From assembly GCA_008711295.1 (NCBI GenBank), contig VUYV01000124.1, forward strand, positions 946,575 through 1,010,574: DNA of 64,000 nt. The letters run 5' to 3'. The stretch comes from Anarhynchus alexandrinus. Its lineage: Eukaryota; Chordata; Aves; Charadriiformes; Charadriidae. The notes beneath the pieces are model-generated. The model saw nothing but the letters and a program-made list of their open reading frames with translations, had not been told where the DNA came from and made no database searches. Shown here piece by piece: positions 22,091-33,077 of the stretch (position 1 is its first letter; every line of letters begins with the position of its first letter). Both the position numbers and the translations under genes were made by a program.

Positions 22091-25000
22091 AATACGCCGG
22101 AGAGGATTTCCCGTGACCTTAAACGGTTCACGCCCATAGGTAGTCACTCTACGTAATGCACATCGAGTTGTAATTCTGCCACACCCACTGGTGTCGTGTA
22201 TTTGTGGAGTTAGCAGATAAATTAAGCACCTGCTGTGTTGTAGGACAGAAGAATTACGTGCGTGATGCTGCTAGGAGATTTCTTTCAGAGTATCTTTTTT
22301 TTTTGTTAAGACCATGCTTTCATAAAGAAATACCACATATAGGCCAAATTCTGCGCTTATGGATATAAATAAATGCTAATTCTTTTCAGGTCAGGACTTT
22401 TAACTCTTAACCCTGACTTTAGACAGTACCAATTTCTCTACTGGATTGACTTTATGAAAATAGCACATGCAAATTTGCACAGAAGATTTCAATGGCAGCA
22501 TGCATATGTTTTGAAACTTCTATATAAACATAGATGATGTTCTGCTTTAGTTTACACCACTATAAATGCAGAATAAATCTTACTGGCAGTATAAACTGGA
22601 TTTGATTGTGACAATGTTGGACAATGCTTCTTCCTGTTGAAACCAACTTTGGCAGAACCAAGCCTTTAGGTTAGAATTGCATATTACAAATGTGAATAGA
22701 ATCTGAGTGGCAGGGATTTTTCTGTTTGTTTGTTTTTAACTTTGATAGCCCAAACATTCAGTCTTAAGGAAACTAAAGCTAGGCCCCTGAATCCAGTAAC
22801 TCCTAGAGTTACCTAATAGGAAACACTAGGCACAGGGACCCATATGGAATCCAGACTATGTGAATCTTGGCTCACATAGCTATATTGCAGCACTCAAAAA
22901 TACTCCAGTCGGCTTTTTCAAGGTGTCCTATAGTTATGGGCTCTTAGCCCTTAGTGACTCTGCATTAGCTATATAATCCTACTGTGATTCTAGATCCTTT
23001 CTTTACAATAGCCAAGTCTCAGAAGCCATTGCTTCCTAAATTATTTTCCAGTCCTGGCTGATACCTGTGTTGTTTTTCTTCCCAGTCTTGTTTCCACATG
23101 GTATTTAATAGTATAGCTCGACTTTAGCAAATGAATAGTATCAATGATTATGCATAGACAAATGTTTTAGTGTCTTGCTGAACGAGGGCCTAATTTTCTT
23201 GGTATGATTTTTGAAAATAGCATAGGGCTTCCATAAACCTTTTAGCAGAGGTATTAGGATATTTGTGTAAGAATATGGCCTGGAAACAGAGCTTTGCTGG
23301 TGGGTTAGAGTATATATTTGGTGGGAAAAAAATTAAATATGCAGTAACTGCAGAATGAATGCTTATTGTCCCAGCATTCTTGATGCTATGCTAACAAGTA
23401 GGCCAGACTTGGATGTCCCCAGCACTCCAGTTTGGAATAGTGCCCAGCTTTGGAATATAACTTGCTTACGTTTGTATCTGGAATACAAGTGGGATTCTCA
23501 TGTTCAATAATCAGAAGGAGGGAGCGTGAGTGAGGGAAACAGCTGCATGTCTCTGGCGCTGGGCTTTGCATACTGACCCTTGTTGTGTAACCTCCGTGCT
23601 CCAGAAGCTTGAATCCGTTTCAGGAGGTGGGCATTTATTTAGCTGGGAAAAGTGTTAGCTAGTGAATTATTCCAAGTATATAAATAGAGTAAGGGAACCC
23701 ATTGCTTGTCTGATATGAGAGTTATCTTAAGCAATAAGCACCTCTCACCCACAGCAAATGCAAGTACATTTCAGACCATTCTCTGCTATCCTTCCCCTTC
23801 CCCCTAAGTGGATTTGGCCAATGCCTATGTGTAGAAGAATGATGAGAATGAATGGTTGTGATTGCTGGGAGAAATTATTACTATGTGGGGAGAGAAAAGG
23901 TTTTAATAAAAAGAACTTGGAGAAGAACTAGCCAATGCCTAGAAAAGAGTAAGAAGCTGTTGCAGGGCCAAAGGGGAGTGGAAAAGAATGCAGGTCAGTT
24001 GTGCTTGCTGACACCATTTCTGATGAGTCATAAACTGGGTAAGGATCAATCGTAAGGCTTTATTTTGTGGCCATTGGCTGCACAGGGTTACTGAAAGCTG
24101 GATTCCCACTGCTTGTGTTTTGTAGTGAGATGCTGATGCTTGCAGGAGCCAGGCAGGGAGAATCTCGCCTAAGAAAATAATTTGGTGATCTATTCTACTT
24201 TGTGCAAGCTGGAGCATTGCAGCAACACAAAGTTGTTCTTTGTAGATGTTTTTATTCTATCAAAGTTGTTTTAATGCCTTTAAATCATATTTCATAAGGG
24301 CTTTAGCCATAGACACCAGATGGGAGGGAGCATTCTGCTATGTGTGAGATGGGCAAACCTTTTGGGTTTTGCAAGTGAGTGCAGAATTCAACACATATAA
24401 GACACTGTCCTTAGTAGGTGACTGATCTTACACCTAGTTTTACAAAGTCTTGCTCAGTTTAAAAACTGTAGTGCTTGATCGCTCCTGAGCATGGCAAGTG
24501 CCAAAACATTCTAAATGCTATGAGGTTTCCTTGGGTACATTTCGTGGGAGTTTTTCTGATGTTGAAGATGCCTGTGCCTTCTTTTTTCAAAGGTACAGGC
24601 TGGCACGCTCCTAGCTGGCTGCTGACCTTTAAAACAAACAAGGAAAAAAAAACTCCCAAGCAGACACTGGAAGGAATAACAAGATAGGGAACTTGGTTTT
24701 TCTGCATGTGGCACAGTTGGCATGATGGAGAGCTCAAGCTTTATGTGATGATGTTGTATGTAGACTTGTATTCTGCTCTCAGCTCTTGGGTACCAACCCT
24801 TTCTGTCCTGCTGGCCTGAGATCTGAAGATGGGTTAAATATGTAGTATATCTGAATGCTACTTGCAGCAATGGCGGGGGGGGGAAAGAGTGTGTGTTTCA
24901 CGGGCATACCGGTTAGGAAGCTTGAGCCTCTATAGCCTCTTGAGCTCACTGGTAACAGCTGTTAACTGTGGGTCTTGGAATGATGCCTGTATAAACCTAC

Positions 25001-25717
25001 TCTTGTGGATATTGGGGTAAATAGTAGCAGTAGTATTGCTGAAGTCAGTAGGCCCATATTAGTAATACACATGAAAGATGAGAATCTGGCCCTATGTATA
25101 TGCCTGGTAAATCCTGCACTAGGCAGTCTTTCTTGGAATGGCACAAGGACACTACAGGATAATCCTAGAAATAGCCTAATAAGCAGCATCAGTGGTAGCA
25201 AAAATATGGGCCTTGCATCAAGCAGTATCCCATCAGCCTTTTTCTTTGCTTGGAATTTTGTAATAAACTTTGACAAGTTCTTCTTAGCTGTTTTATGTTG
25301 AGGCAACACAGAGTAACAGTGTCAGCAAAGGCCTGTCAACTCAAGCAAAAGCCTGAGCTTTTGTAGAAGACTTGACACAAGGGCTTAGATGTGTGAGAAG
25401 AATGGCTGAGGTAAGAGTTGTATGGCAGAGCTTCCTGCTGGAGAGGTGGTCTCTGCATTAGAGAGATGTCCTGACAACAAAGCTGCTCCACCCTTGTTTA
25501 AAAGAAACAAACAACAAGAAAACAGCAACAAAAAAAACCCAACCAAGAAATAACACACTGCCCTTGACAACGCTCTTTCTATCTAAGGGATTTCACCAAT
25601 GTGGCTATCTTGGTTAAAAAGTATCAGCAAAATTATTCTTAAGGGGAGAATCTGGCCTGAGACCCTGTTTGGATTGGGGAAATTTGTATCAGATTAGCTC
25701 CACATGTGGGGAGATTT
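22091..25717. other. Intergenic, mostly unique
   Basis: AT-rich sequence with no recognised gene. A short palindrome-derived phrase of the kind scattered through amniote genomes ('gctgaagtcagtaggcccatatt ... gatgagaatctggccc') appears at about 25,035-25,095 and suggests an old MITE-like remnant. The A-rich tract at about 25,500-25,545 is simple sequence. Confidence 0.45.
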
Positions 25718-25722
25718 GGGGG

Positions 25723-26348
25723 TGTTATGGTTTGAGAAACCCACAACAATTTATTGTTGATTAGACATTTATTCCCCGGGAAGGGGAATCAGGAAAAAAC
25801 AAGGAAACCCAAGGGTTGAAGTATAAACAGATTTAACAGAATAAGACTAGATAATTAACATTAATAACACTAAAGAACCAATATTGATCCCAATACCAGT
25901 ATAAAATATACAAGGATTATATTCAGCAATTCTATCAGTAGGAAGCTGTGCACTCCCAGCACTGGACAGCAAATGTCAGACACTGCGAGTGCTATCGCTT
26001 CGGGAGGAAGGGAAAGTCTTAGGGGTCCAGCACTGGGGCAAGAAGTTCTCAGGATGGCAGCCATCAAGGGAGAGAGAGAGCTTCACAGCAAATGTTCTAA
26101 TTTATATTGAATATGACGTGCATGGTATGAAATAATCCTGTTGACCAGCTTGGGTCAAGTGCTCGGGTCTTGCTCCTCCTCATCCCTGCACCTGGCTAAC
26201 TTGAAAACACTGAGACCTTGAAACCCACATACCATAGCTGTGTATAAAGTAAATATTTTCACAAATTCAGACACTAGAGTCTTCTAAAGGTGCAAGTTTT
26301 CCCAAGCATTAGAAGAGAAATTAGTCCCGTGTCGCTCAAACCAGCCCA
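25723..26348 (-). mobile_element. Second avian ERVL-like solo LTR
   Basis: Read on the minus strand, this is a 626-bp LTR starting TGGGCTGGTTTGAGCG near 26348 and ending ...accataaca at 25723. It has a TATA-like sequence around 26107-26101 and an AATAAA poly(A) signal at 25773-25768. The U3 phrase 'atttcataccatgcacgtcat' is typical of avian ERVL LTRs. The CA end resembles that of the LTR at 935-1513, but the two differ greatly elsewhere. Flanking pentamers are GGGGG (25718-25722) and GGGAG (26349-26353), compatible with a target duplication carrying one change. There is no internal proviral sequence. The exact left end of U3 is less certain than the right. Confidence 0.7.
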
Positions 26349-26353
26349 GGGAG

Positions 26354-28876
26354 CAAGTAAATTGGGTCCGGCTCCACTGTGACATTCATTGCAGTAACTT
26401 ACTGTAATAGATTCTCAGGGTCAATTTTGTGTTATACCGGTACCACGCTTGTCCACTGAAATTTGCAACTATCAACTTTCAAAGTTAGGCTTGACCTAAA
26501 CTGATATTTTAGGCAGGTCAGTCTGTGCCTTTCTGTTGTTTCCCTCCTCTACCAAAGTAAATTTTGATGGGAAATGGAAAAACAATTTTGTGACACTTTT
26601 AAAGCTGTTTCTATTTAGCAGGATTTAAAGCATAGCTAAACAAAAGGAGTCTTATTTTCCCCCTTACTTGTGTTTTCCTCTGGTGTTTGGCCAATCAATG
26701 CAATAAAATGAGCTAGTGCCTTCTTATCCCCTCACTAATTCCAAACTGCTGTTTATGTGGATGTTTTCCTTTCCACCTCAGCCACCCCATCAGGTTTTAT
26801 TTTTCTTACGCTGAACTTTTACAAAGTGGAAGATATTTTAGGTTACAGATTGTTTTGAAAATAATGGAACAAAACAGAAGGAAAGAAAAAAAAAGCTGCA
26901 ATACTAGTTCTTTTGTATTTATATGGAAGGGGGGGAGAAATCATTGAAGATGTTATTAAAATTATAAAAATTTGAAAATAAAAATATTTCACAAATAATA
27001 TTAAAAAATAAAAAAATTAGCAGGTGAGACTTTTTCTGGCTAAGTCTAATTTTCAGTGTAGTTTAAAAAAAAAAAAGACTGGTTTTGTTGTAAGCTGTGT
27101 AACTCCTGTATGTGCTACAAAAGTAGAGCGCTTATGATAGTGTTTGTTCCCTTGGCCTTATGAAAATACATGTTACAAACAAGGAATCTTGAATACTGAA
27201 AGAAAACAAGTTGTTATTCAAGCTGTGTCTGGTCAGCTCACTTCTGCTTACTCTATTAAAAAAAAATTGTCCATAATGAAGTCAGCAGATAGTCACAGTG
27301 AAATATTCATTCCTTTCTTTGAGGTGGTCTCATCAGTAATGAAGGAAAGGTAAAGCTGTTCAAATCAACAGCAAAATTCAAAGTTAACACTCTCTTTGGA
27401 TGAATGTGGCAGTTTATGCTTTTCTTAGAGTTGTTAATTTTCTCAGGTAGAGTGCTATTCATTATGCTCAATCCAAATGTTAAACCTGTCTCAGAATCAT
27501 AATTACAGTGTGTGCTCTGTGCTTATTAGAGATAAGATCGATTAGCAAGGTATTACATTCTGTTTTCTGCTCATGGGCAAGAGGAAGTCATGTTGCAGCC
27601 CTCTTAGGCCACATTTGAAATCTGTGTTTAAAGGTGGTTAAAACCATAGGTAGTCAGAATCCCCAGACTCCATCCACAGTGGTGATGAAGAACTTTTTTG
27701 GGTGGTCAAATCTGTCCATGTAATTATGCCCTACTCTGTACAATCTGCTCCCTCCAAGATTCAAGGCACCTTAGAAACTCCGTCTCAGCCCCGCAGTAGG
27801 AGTAGATGGAGACAGGAGACATAGCATTATCTCAGATGAATCAGGGTACCACCTCTGTATCCCAGTGATGGATGTAGATGTAGAAATACTTTTCCCTAGC
27901 TTTAATGCAGTGAAGAGTGAAAAGGAGTCCTAAAGTGTTCACTTTTTTCTTTTTGCCTTTTTTCCCCAGCTAGTTACTCACTTAAGAAATAAGGCAGGCA
28001 GTCTTCTGACTCTGGACGTGTAAATCTTGTGTTTCATGATGGGAACTCTGTTTTGTCCCATCTAAATTGTAACAAGGACTCCCCTCATGGAGAGGACAAC
28101 CATAGTTACTGTGTATGTGTTCTTCAGAGCATGTGTCTATCTGCATTATTAGATTCCATTTTCTACTATTACCATGGTACTGCAGTGGCTACCATAAAGA
28201 TTTGTATTCTCCTTTTGAGGCAGTTTGTTTGTAACGTTGTTCTCTGTTGTTGGGGGGAATTTAAGAACAATCCATGATAACATAAAGAATTTTCTAGCAA
28301 CCACACTAAATGTATTTTCAGCAGTTTGTTAAACTGGGGACACACTTGAACCAGAATCTGGAACCTTAAACAACTTCTGTCTCCCTAAACTTTTGAAAAC
28401 TTCAGATCAAAATCTCACTGTACTTCTTAGTACTAGAGACTCATCTTTAGTGTTAAAATATATTTATTTTATCGGAACATCCCATTTTAAAATAAAGGAG
28501 CTTGAGTCTAGACCTCAGCATAGATGTAGTACAGGTGTAATGTGATAGAAAACTGAATAGTGAATACAAATTTAAAACTTTGGGAAGTCAAAATCAGGCC
28601 TGAAATCAAGATAGCCTAAAGTCATCCAAAAATTGTTGCTATAACTATAGAGGGGAATTTTGTTTAAAAAAAAAAATTAAAAAAATCAAGGTCACTTTTT
28701 AAGAATGCGATTCCCAAAGTTGCAAAGAATGAATCATTGGCGCCAATTTTTACGCTGTGTAGCTCCGTAGTTATCTTTGTTATGCTGACTGCATAAAATT
28801 TTTGGTGATGTGTCTGTAGAGGGCTGGTGTCGAGTCTGTAATGTTGACACTCTGATATCTTTCCCTCCTCTTTCAG
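26354..28876. other. Intergenic, AT-rich, nothing coding recognised
   Basis: Very AT-rich blocks (for example 26930-27020) with poly(A) runs near 27065-27077. A stretch at about 26,560-26,830 looks like unique, possibly conserved noncoding sequence, but nothing can be named. Confidence 0.4.
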
Positions 28877-28985
28877 CTAACCAGCTATTGGTAGAGATCA
28901 AAGAAAGTGAGGAGGAGGGCTGACAAGAAACATTGTATGAGAGATGCCTGCACAGCTTTAAATAAATAAAAAGGGGTTAAGACTT
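28877..28985 (+). other. Candidate terminal exon with in-frame stop and poly(A) signal
   Basis: A good acceptor (tctttccctcctctttcag, ending 28876) is followed by a frame that continues the candidate first exon at 21939-22041. The split codon G+CT gives Ala, then NQLLVEIKESEEEG and TGA at 28921-28923. Two overlapping AATAAA signals lie at 28961-28970, and GT-rich sequence follows near 29008-29020. The joined product would be only about 49 residues. The acidic, helix-prone end is unlike random AT-rich sequence, but the stretch is short. Intermediate exons may exist. The identity is unknown and the transcript is inferred, not demonstrated. Confidence 0.3.
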
Positions 28986-31900
28986 CAAATCTGCTGCAGG
29001 ATATCTGTGCATGTGGGGCCCTGTTTTACTGTAACAAGCTACATTATGGTACGCAGAGCATGCTGTCGTATTTAGATCTATATGAATCCGATCCTTTAAA
29101 TATTAATGTGTTTGAAGGAAATAAAGTTGTGTATCACTGGAAATATCTGGGAATACTGAAGCTGAAAAAGCACATGCCTTCTGGTAGACTATCAACTGTT
29201 TGTCTTTTATGTTTCCCTCCATAGCAAAATTAGATTTGTGGCTTTCAGTGTCAGTGTCTAGTTTGTTTCACTTTCCAATTCACAAGAGTTGAGGAATGTA
29301 TAAGTAAGAACCTAACCTTCCCTCCCTCCAGAAAAGAACAGCTCTACATGAAAACTTAACAAGATAAAAAGGAGAGCAGGAGACAATAAATATAGTGTAA
29401 AATCTCTTTCACAGTGAAAGATCCTCAGCCAAAATAAGGCTTTGCAGAGTGAGGAGGAATATTTTTGACAAATCACAGAAAGTATCAATGGACTTGCATT
29501 ATGTAAATAGTAAAAATGTTTGAATTAGAGGTGGAAGAGGAGGGTAGCAGTGTGATCTATGAGACATGACACTTCCCAATACTTCTACTTGGGTAGAGAC
29601 CAGCTGCAGTTCTGTATAGGGGGCCGGAGGTGAGATGGTGGATTCTGCCTTCTAAAGCCCTGCTCACTCTAACCCCAGAGAGGCAGCATGCTCAGGCCTT
29701 GTGTTAATGCTATAGATTTTACCCCAATAGTTTTGTGTCAAAACTTGCTTTCCTTTTTTAAATTTAAATGTTGGTCATCCAAACAGTTGGCAACTTCTCA
29801 TTAAAAATATGGCCACTCAGGTTTTTTATGCCAAGTATTTTTACAGTATGTTTTCTTGCAGCCTCCTTGTTCTGTTTCAGGTGGGTCTGAACAAAAATAG
29901 CAGCAGCTATGTAGGAATGTAAAAATCCTGAAGTTGGAACTTAGTGTATATGTAACTGAGTGTGTTTCAGATGCGTCGATCTTCTGTTGGAGTGTAAAAT
30001 AACAGTAACAATATTTATTGGTGACTTATGGTAGCTTAAAACCAGAAGAAAAGTGAATCTAAAAATTTAGTTCATAAATGATCGGTTCATGATGGACTGT
30101 TGTGTATGTGAAAATGGAGGTAACTATGGTGTGGCATAAAAGTTTTATTAATACAGGTTTGTGATGGTCACCTTGCTTGCAAGTAGTGATTACGTGAATG
30201 AGTTATGTAATTCGTTACAAGTGAAATGCCACTTAGTGCATTTTTTCCGGCTAAAATGATAAACTAACTGTTGTGGAATTCTACATGAAACACACTATAG
30301 GAAAACTACATGGACAAATGAGCAAAGCCTGATGCCTTTGCTCCCATGGGTGAGACTTCCCACTGTTCTATTATGGCAGCTCTGTCCTTGGGCGTCCTGG
30401 AGATTCCTCTGAGGGAGGCAATGCTGTTGACTGATTGTCCTGGCCAGTAACGTGGGGTCTGACTGCGAAAAGGGCTATCAGCAACCCAAGGTCATCTGTG
30501 GCTGTTCTCACTGTTTGTTGCTGTTGCTGGTAGCTGATAAAGGCCCAACGTCTGAATAACAGGAGCAGCAAGGGAAACACGTGTAGCTTAATCCCATTTT
30601 TGCAATATGCTCGCTGTCAAGCTGCACCAAGAGCTCTTTGCCTGCAGAGCAGGAATGGGGCTATATATCCAACAAAACATGACCAGGGGGACTCATTAAA
30701 CTCCTAAAAATGACCTCAAACTTTTTTTTTTTTTTAATTCTCTGAAAATGTCACCAGTTTGCATTAGAATAGCTCAGGGCTTTCTAGGGCTTGGCTGAAT
30801 TTTGGTGCATTCTCTCAGTAGAACAAACCTACCTCCAGTTCTGCAGTGTGATATGGTCCTAGGCTATTTTTTCTTTGTGTGAAGCAAATTGGTTATTATC
30901 CCGTGAGTGAATATTGCCCATCCTGGGGTAAACGCTAAAATTTGGTTGATGTTTGCCATTAGGTGAATGCCATGGCAATAAGAAAAGTCAAACCAGAAAT
31001 CCTCATAATAGCAAGGTGTGACATAGGGTTCCCCACTAGCTCAGGGTCACCAGTTCAGGTGCATGCTAAGCCGTTCATTTCTTTGCAGCGTGTACATCAA
31101 CTGTGTGCTTGTGAAAACTTGACAGTTTGTGGTTAGCTTTTCCTGTGAACAGTGAGCAAGTACTGAACAGGAGGGTCTGAAGTCACATTCAATGTCACCT
31201 GGGCTACTACTGTATTAAATAATATAATGTAATATGATAATGGAAACATTCTTAAAGATTGCTTCCCAGAACTGTTTTGGGATGGATCTCAGCATCTTGG
31301 CAACTCTCCAGCTGACAGAAAGCTCATTTCTCCTAAGCAGTGCCTGTAACCAAATGGCTTAGATTGCTTTGATGGAAGAGACGATTCCCTCCTGGGATGT
31401 ATGCTTGGCACAGGACCTAGGTTGACCTAGTAGCTGGAGTAGGCAATGCTTTGGAAAGAGGGACCCTAGGCAGATCTTAGAAAGTTTAACTTTTTGCAAA
31501 CTTCTGATGACTCCGTAATGAATGGGAAACTGCTGCAGTGCTCTCTTCTCCCCTCTTCTCTGTATGTAATTAATTTCTCTCTCTGTTCTCTGTCCCTCTT
31601 CCTTTTCTCTTCTGCCCCAGTATGAGAAAGTTTTATTTTGCCAAACAGTTGAGAGATTTTGACTTTTTAAGGTTCAGCCCACTAGCTCAGCAAGTTTGCT
31701 ATTTCTGCTTCTGTTAACACCTGAATATCTCACAAACTTCCATTCTTTTATTAAGTTGTGAATCAAGCTGGTTCTGTAGTCTCCTCTTTTGCTGGTTTTA
31801 CAGTGGTGTATTTTAACTGTCTGTTGTTAAGTTTCTTCTGATTATATAAATGCAAAGAATGGAGAAGCAGGCTTGGTTTTGGTGATAGTTGTGTTTTTTA

Positions 31901-31995
31901 AAGGGGTAGAAGGTGCCTGAAGGGAGGCAAGACCTTTGAGAGAGAAGTATTCAATGACAAAGCTTACATTAATATCTGTCAAGAAGGAAACTTCT
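28986..31995. other. Intergenic, nothing coding recognised
   Basis: Unique sequence upstream of DPF3. A long pyrimidine tract at about 31540-31620 ends in a strong acceptor-like ctgccccag, listed as a finding. No repeat family is evident. Confidence 0.45.
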
Positions 31996-31999
31996 TGGT

Positions 32000-32095
32000 C
32001 TGATTCTGTTCTTGTTGACAACTAATTTGCACTGGTGTAAATTCGTGAACTTCAGTGGATTTACTTCTGGGAGTGAGATCAGGATTGGCACCTCT
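32000..32095. repeat. MITE-like ancient palindromic repeat remnant
   Basis: The segment opens with 'tctgattctgttcttgtt' and closes with 'gagtgagatcaggattgg'. Its middle is 'gcactggtgtaaattcgtgaacttcagtgga'. These imperfectly complementary ends are characteristic of an old non-autonomous element common in amniotes. It abuts the DPF3 island. Confidence 0.4.
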
Positions 32096-32903
32096 TAAAT
32101 CACTTAGGTCGTGCTCTATAATTCATTTGCAAGCTCCTTTAATTAGTTGCAGGTAAGCCCAGACTTCCTGGAGTTTGCTGCCTCCCCAGACGTGGGCTCT
32201 GCCTGCGCCCTGCCGCGCTCCCGGGCTCCAGCCTCCCGCTCGCTCCCTCGCCGCGGGAGTACGTGTCCGGCGGAACGCGGGTCGGGGCTCTTCCCCCTCC
32301 TCCTCGCCTCTCCTTCTGCCGAAAGCTGGGGCGGGAGGGGGGTGGTTCGGCTCCCGGCGCACCGTGAGTCGCTCTGTGGGAGAGCCGGGCCGGTGTGTCG
32401 GTCGGTCGGTCGGTCCGGCCGCCGAGCGTTATGTAAGGGCGCAGGGGCTGCGGGCCGGCGTGACTGACAGGGAGAGGGAAATTCCTGGGGGAGGGGGAGC
32501 GGTGCTGCCCTGGAGCCGCTGCCAGCGCCGGCGTCTCCCGAAGACCTGGCGGGGAGAGCGGCTCTGCAGAAAGGGAAACAGCCCGGGAAGGACGCTGCCG
32601 GGGAGCGGGAGGAGCGAGCGGGGCGGCGCGGGCTCCTGTCCCCGGTGGGGCACGCCGCCTGGGAAACGAGGGGCAGCGACGGCGGCGCGAAGGGACGAGG
32701 AGCGAGCCCGGCTTTCCCTCTCTCGGCGCGGCGCGTTAGAGAGGGAGCCGGGGACCTGCGGGAAAGTCTCCCCCTGCCCGCCCTCGCCCCCAGGATCGCC
32801 CCGGCGCGGCGGCGGCCGCCCCGCCGACGGGCGCTGCCCCTTTAAGACCTGCTCGCCGCCAGTTCCAGGGAGAGGGAGTGACCTCTGGGCTTTGACAGCT
32901 CCC

Positions 32904-32979
32904 CTAATAACTAGCAGAGCCCCGGCTCCGCCCCCGGCGCCGGATTGGTCGGCGGGCCGGTATGCCGCACCCTGATTGG
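32904..32979 (+). promoter_or_regulatory. DPF3: DPF3 core promoter elements: MEF2-like site, GC box, paired CCAAT boxes
   Basis: Within 75 bp just upstream of the start exon lie a near-consensus MEF2 site (CTAATAACTA, 32904-32913, one mismatch), a GC box (CCGCCCCC) near 32932, and two inverted CCAAT boxes. The ATTGG cores are at 32944-32948 and 32975-32979. The cores are 31 bp apart, about three helical turns, the spacing favoured by NF-Y pairs. There is no TATA box at the expected distance. Confidence 0.6.
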
Positions 32980-33045
32980 CTGGCCGCTTCCCCTGAGCGA
33001 ACCTTTAGAACTCCGAGACACAATATTCTGTTACATTGTAGCAAA

Positions 33046-33077
33046 ATGGCGACTGTCATTCACAACCCCCTGAAAGC
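33046..33077 (+). CDS. DPF3: DPF3 first coding exon (BAF45C, BAF-complex PHD subunit)
   Basis: DPF3 is a d4-family subunit of the BAF (SWI/SNF) chromatin-remodelling complex whose double PHD finger reads acetylated and methylated histone H3. It acts in heart and skeletal muscle development. This exon encodes MATVIHNPLK plus the first two bases of an Ala codon, then a consensus gtaagt donor at 33078. The peptide matches the human DPF3 N-terminus (MATVIHNPLKALGDQFYKE, from memory) exactly. The start context is strong (A at -3, G at +4). The next exon should begin with the codon end for Ala followed by LGDQFYKEAIEH. I did not find it in the remaining 31 kb, so intron 1 runs past the window. The Requiem N-terminal domain, zinc finger and PHD fingers lie outside. 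Confidence 0.95.

Noticed and set aside
32175..32975. 266-codon plus-strand open frame upstream of DPF3
   Set aside because: Compositional frame in a CpG island, overlapping promoter elements, with no recognisable domain.
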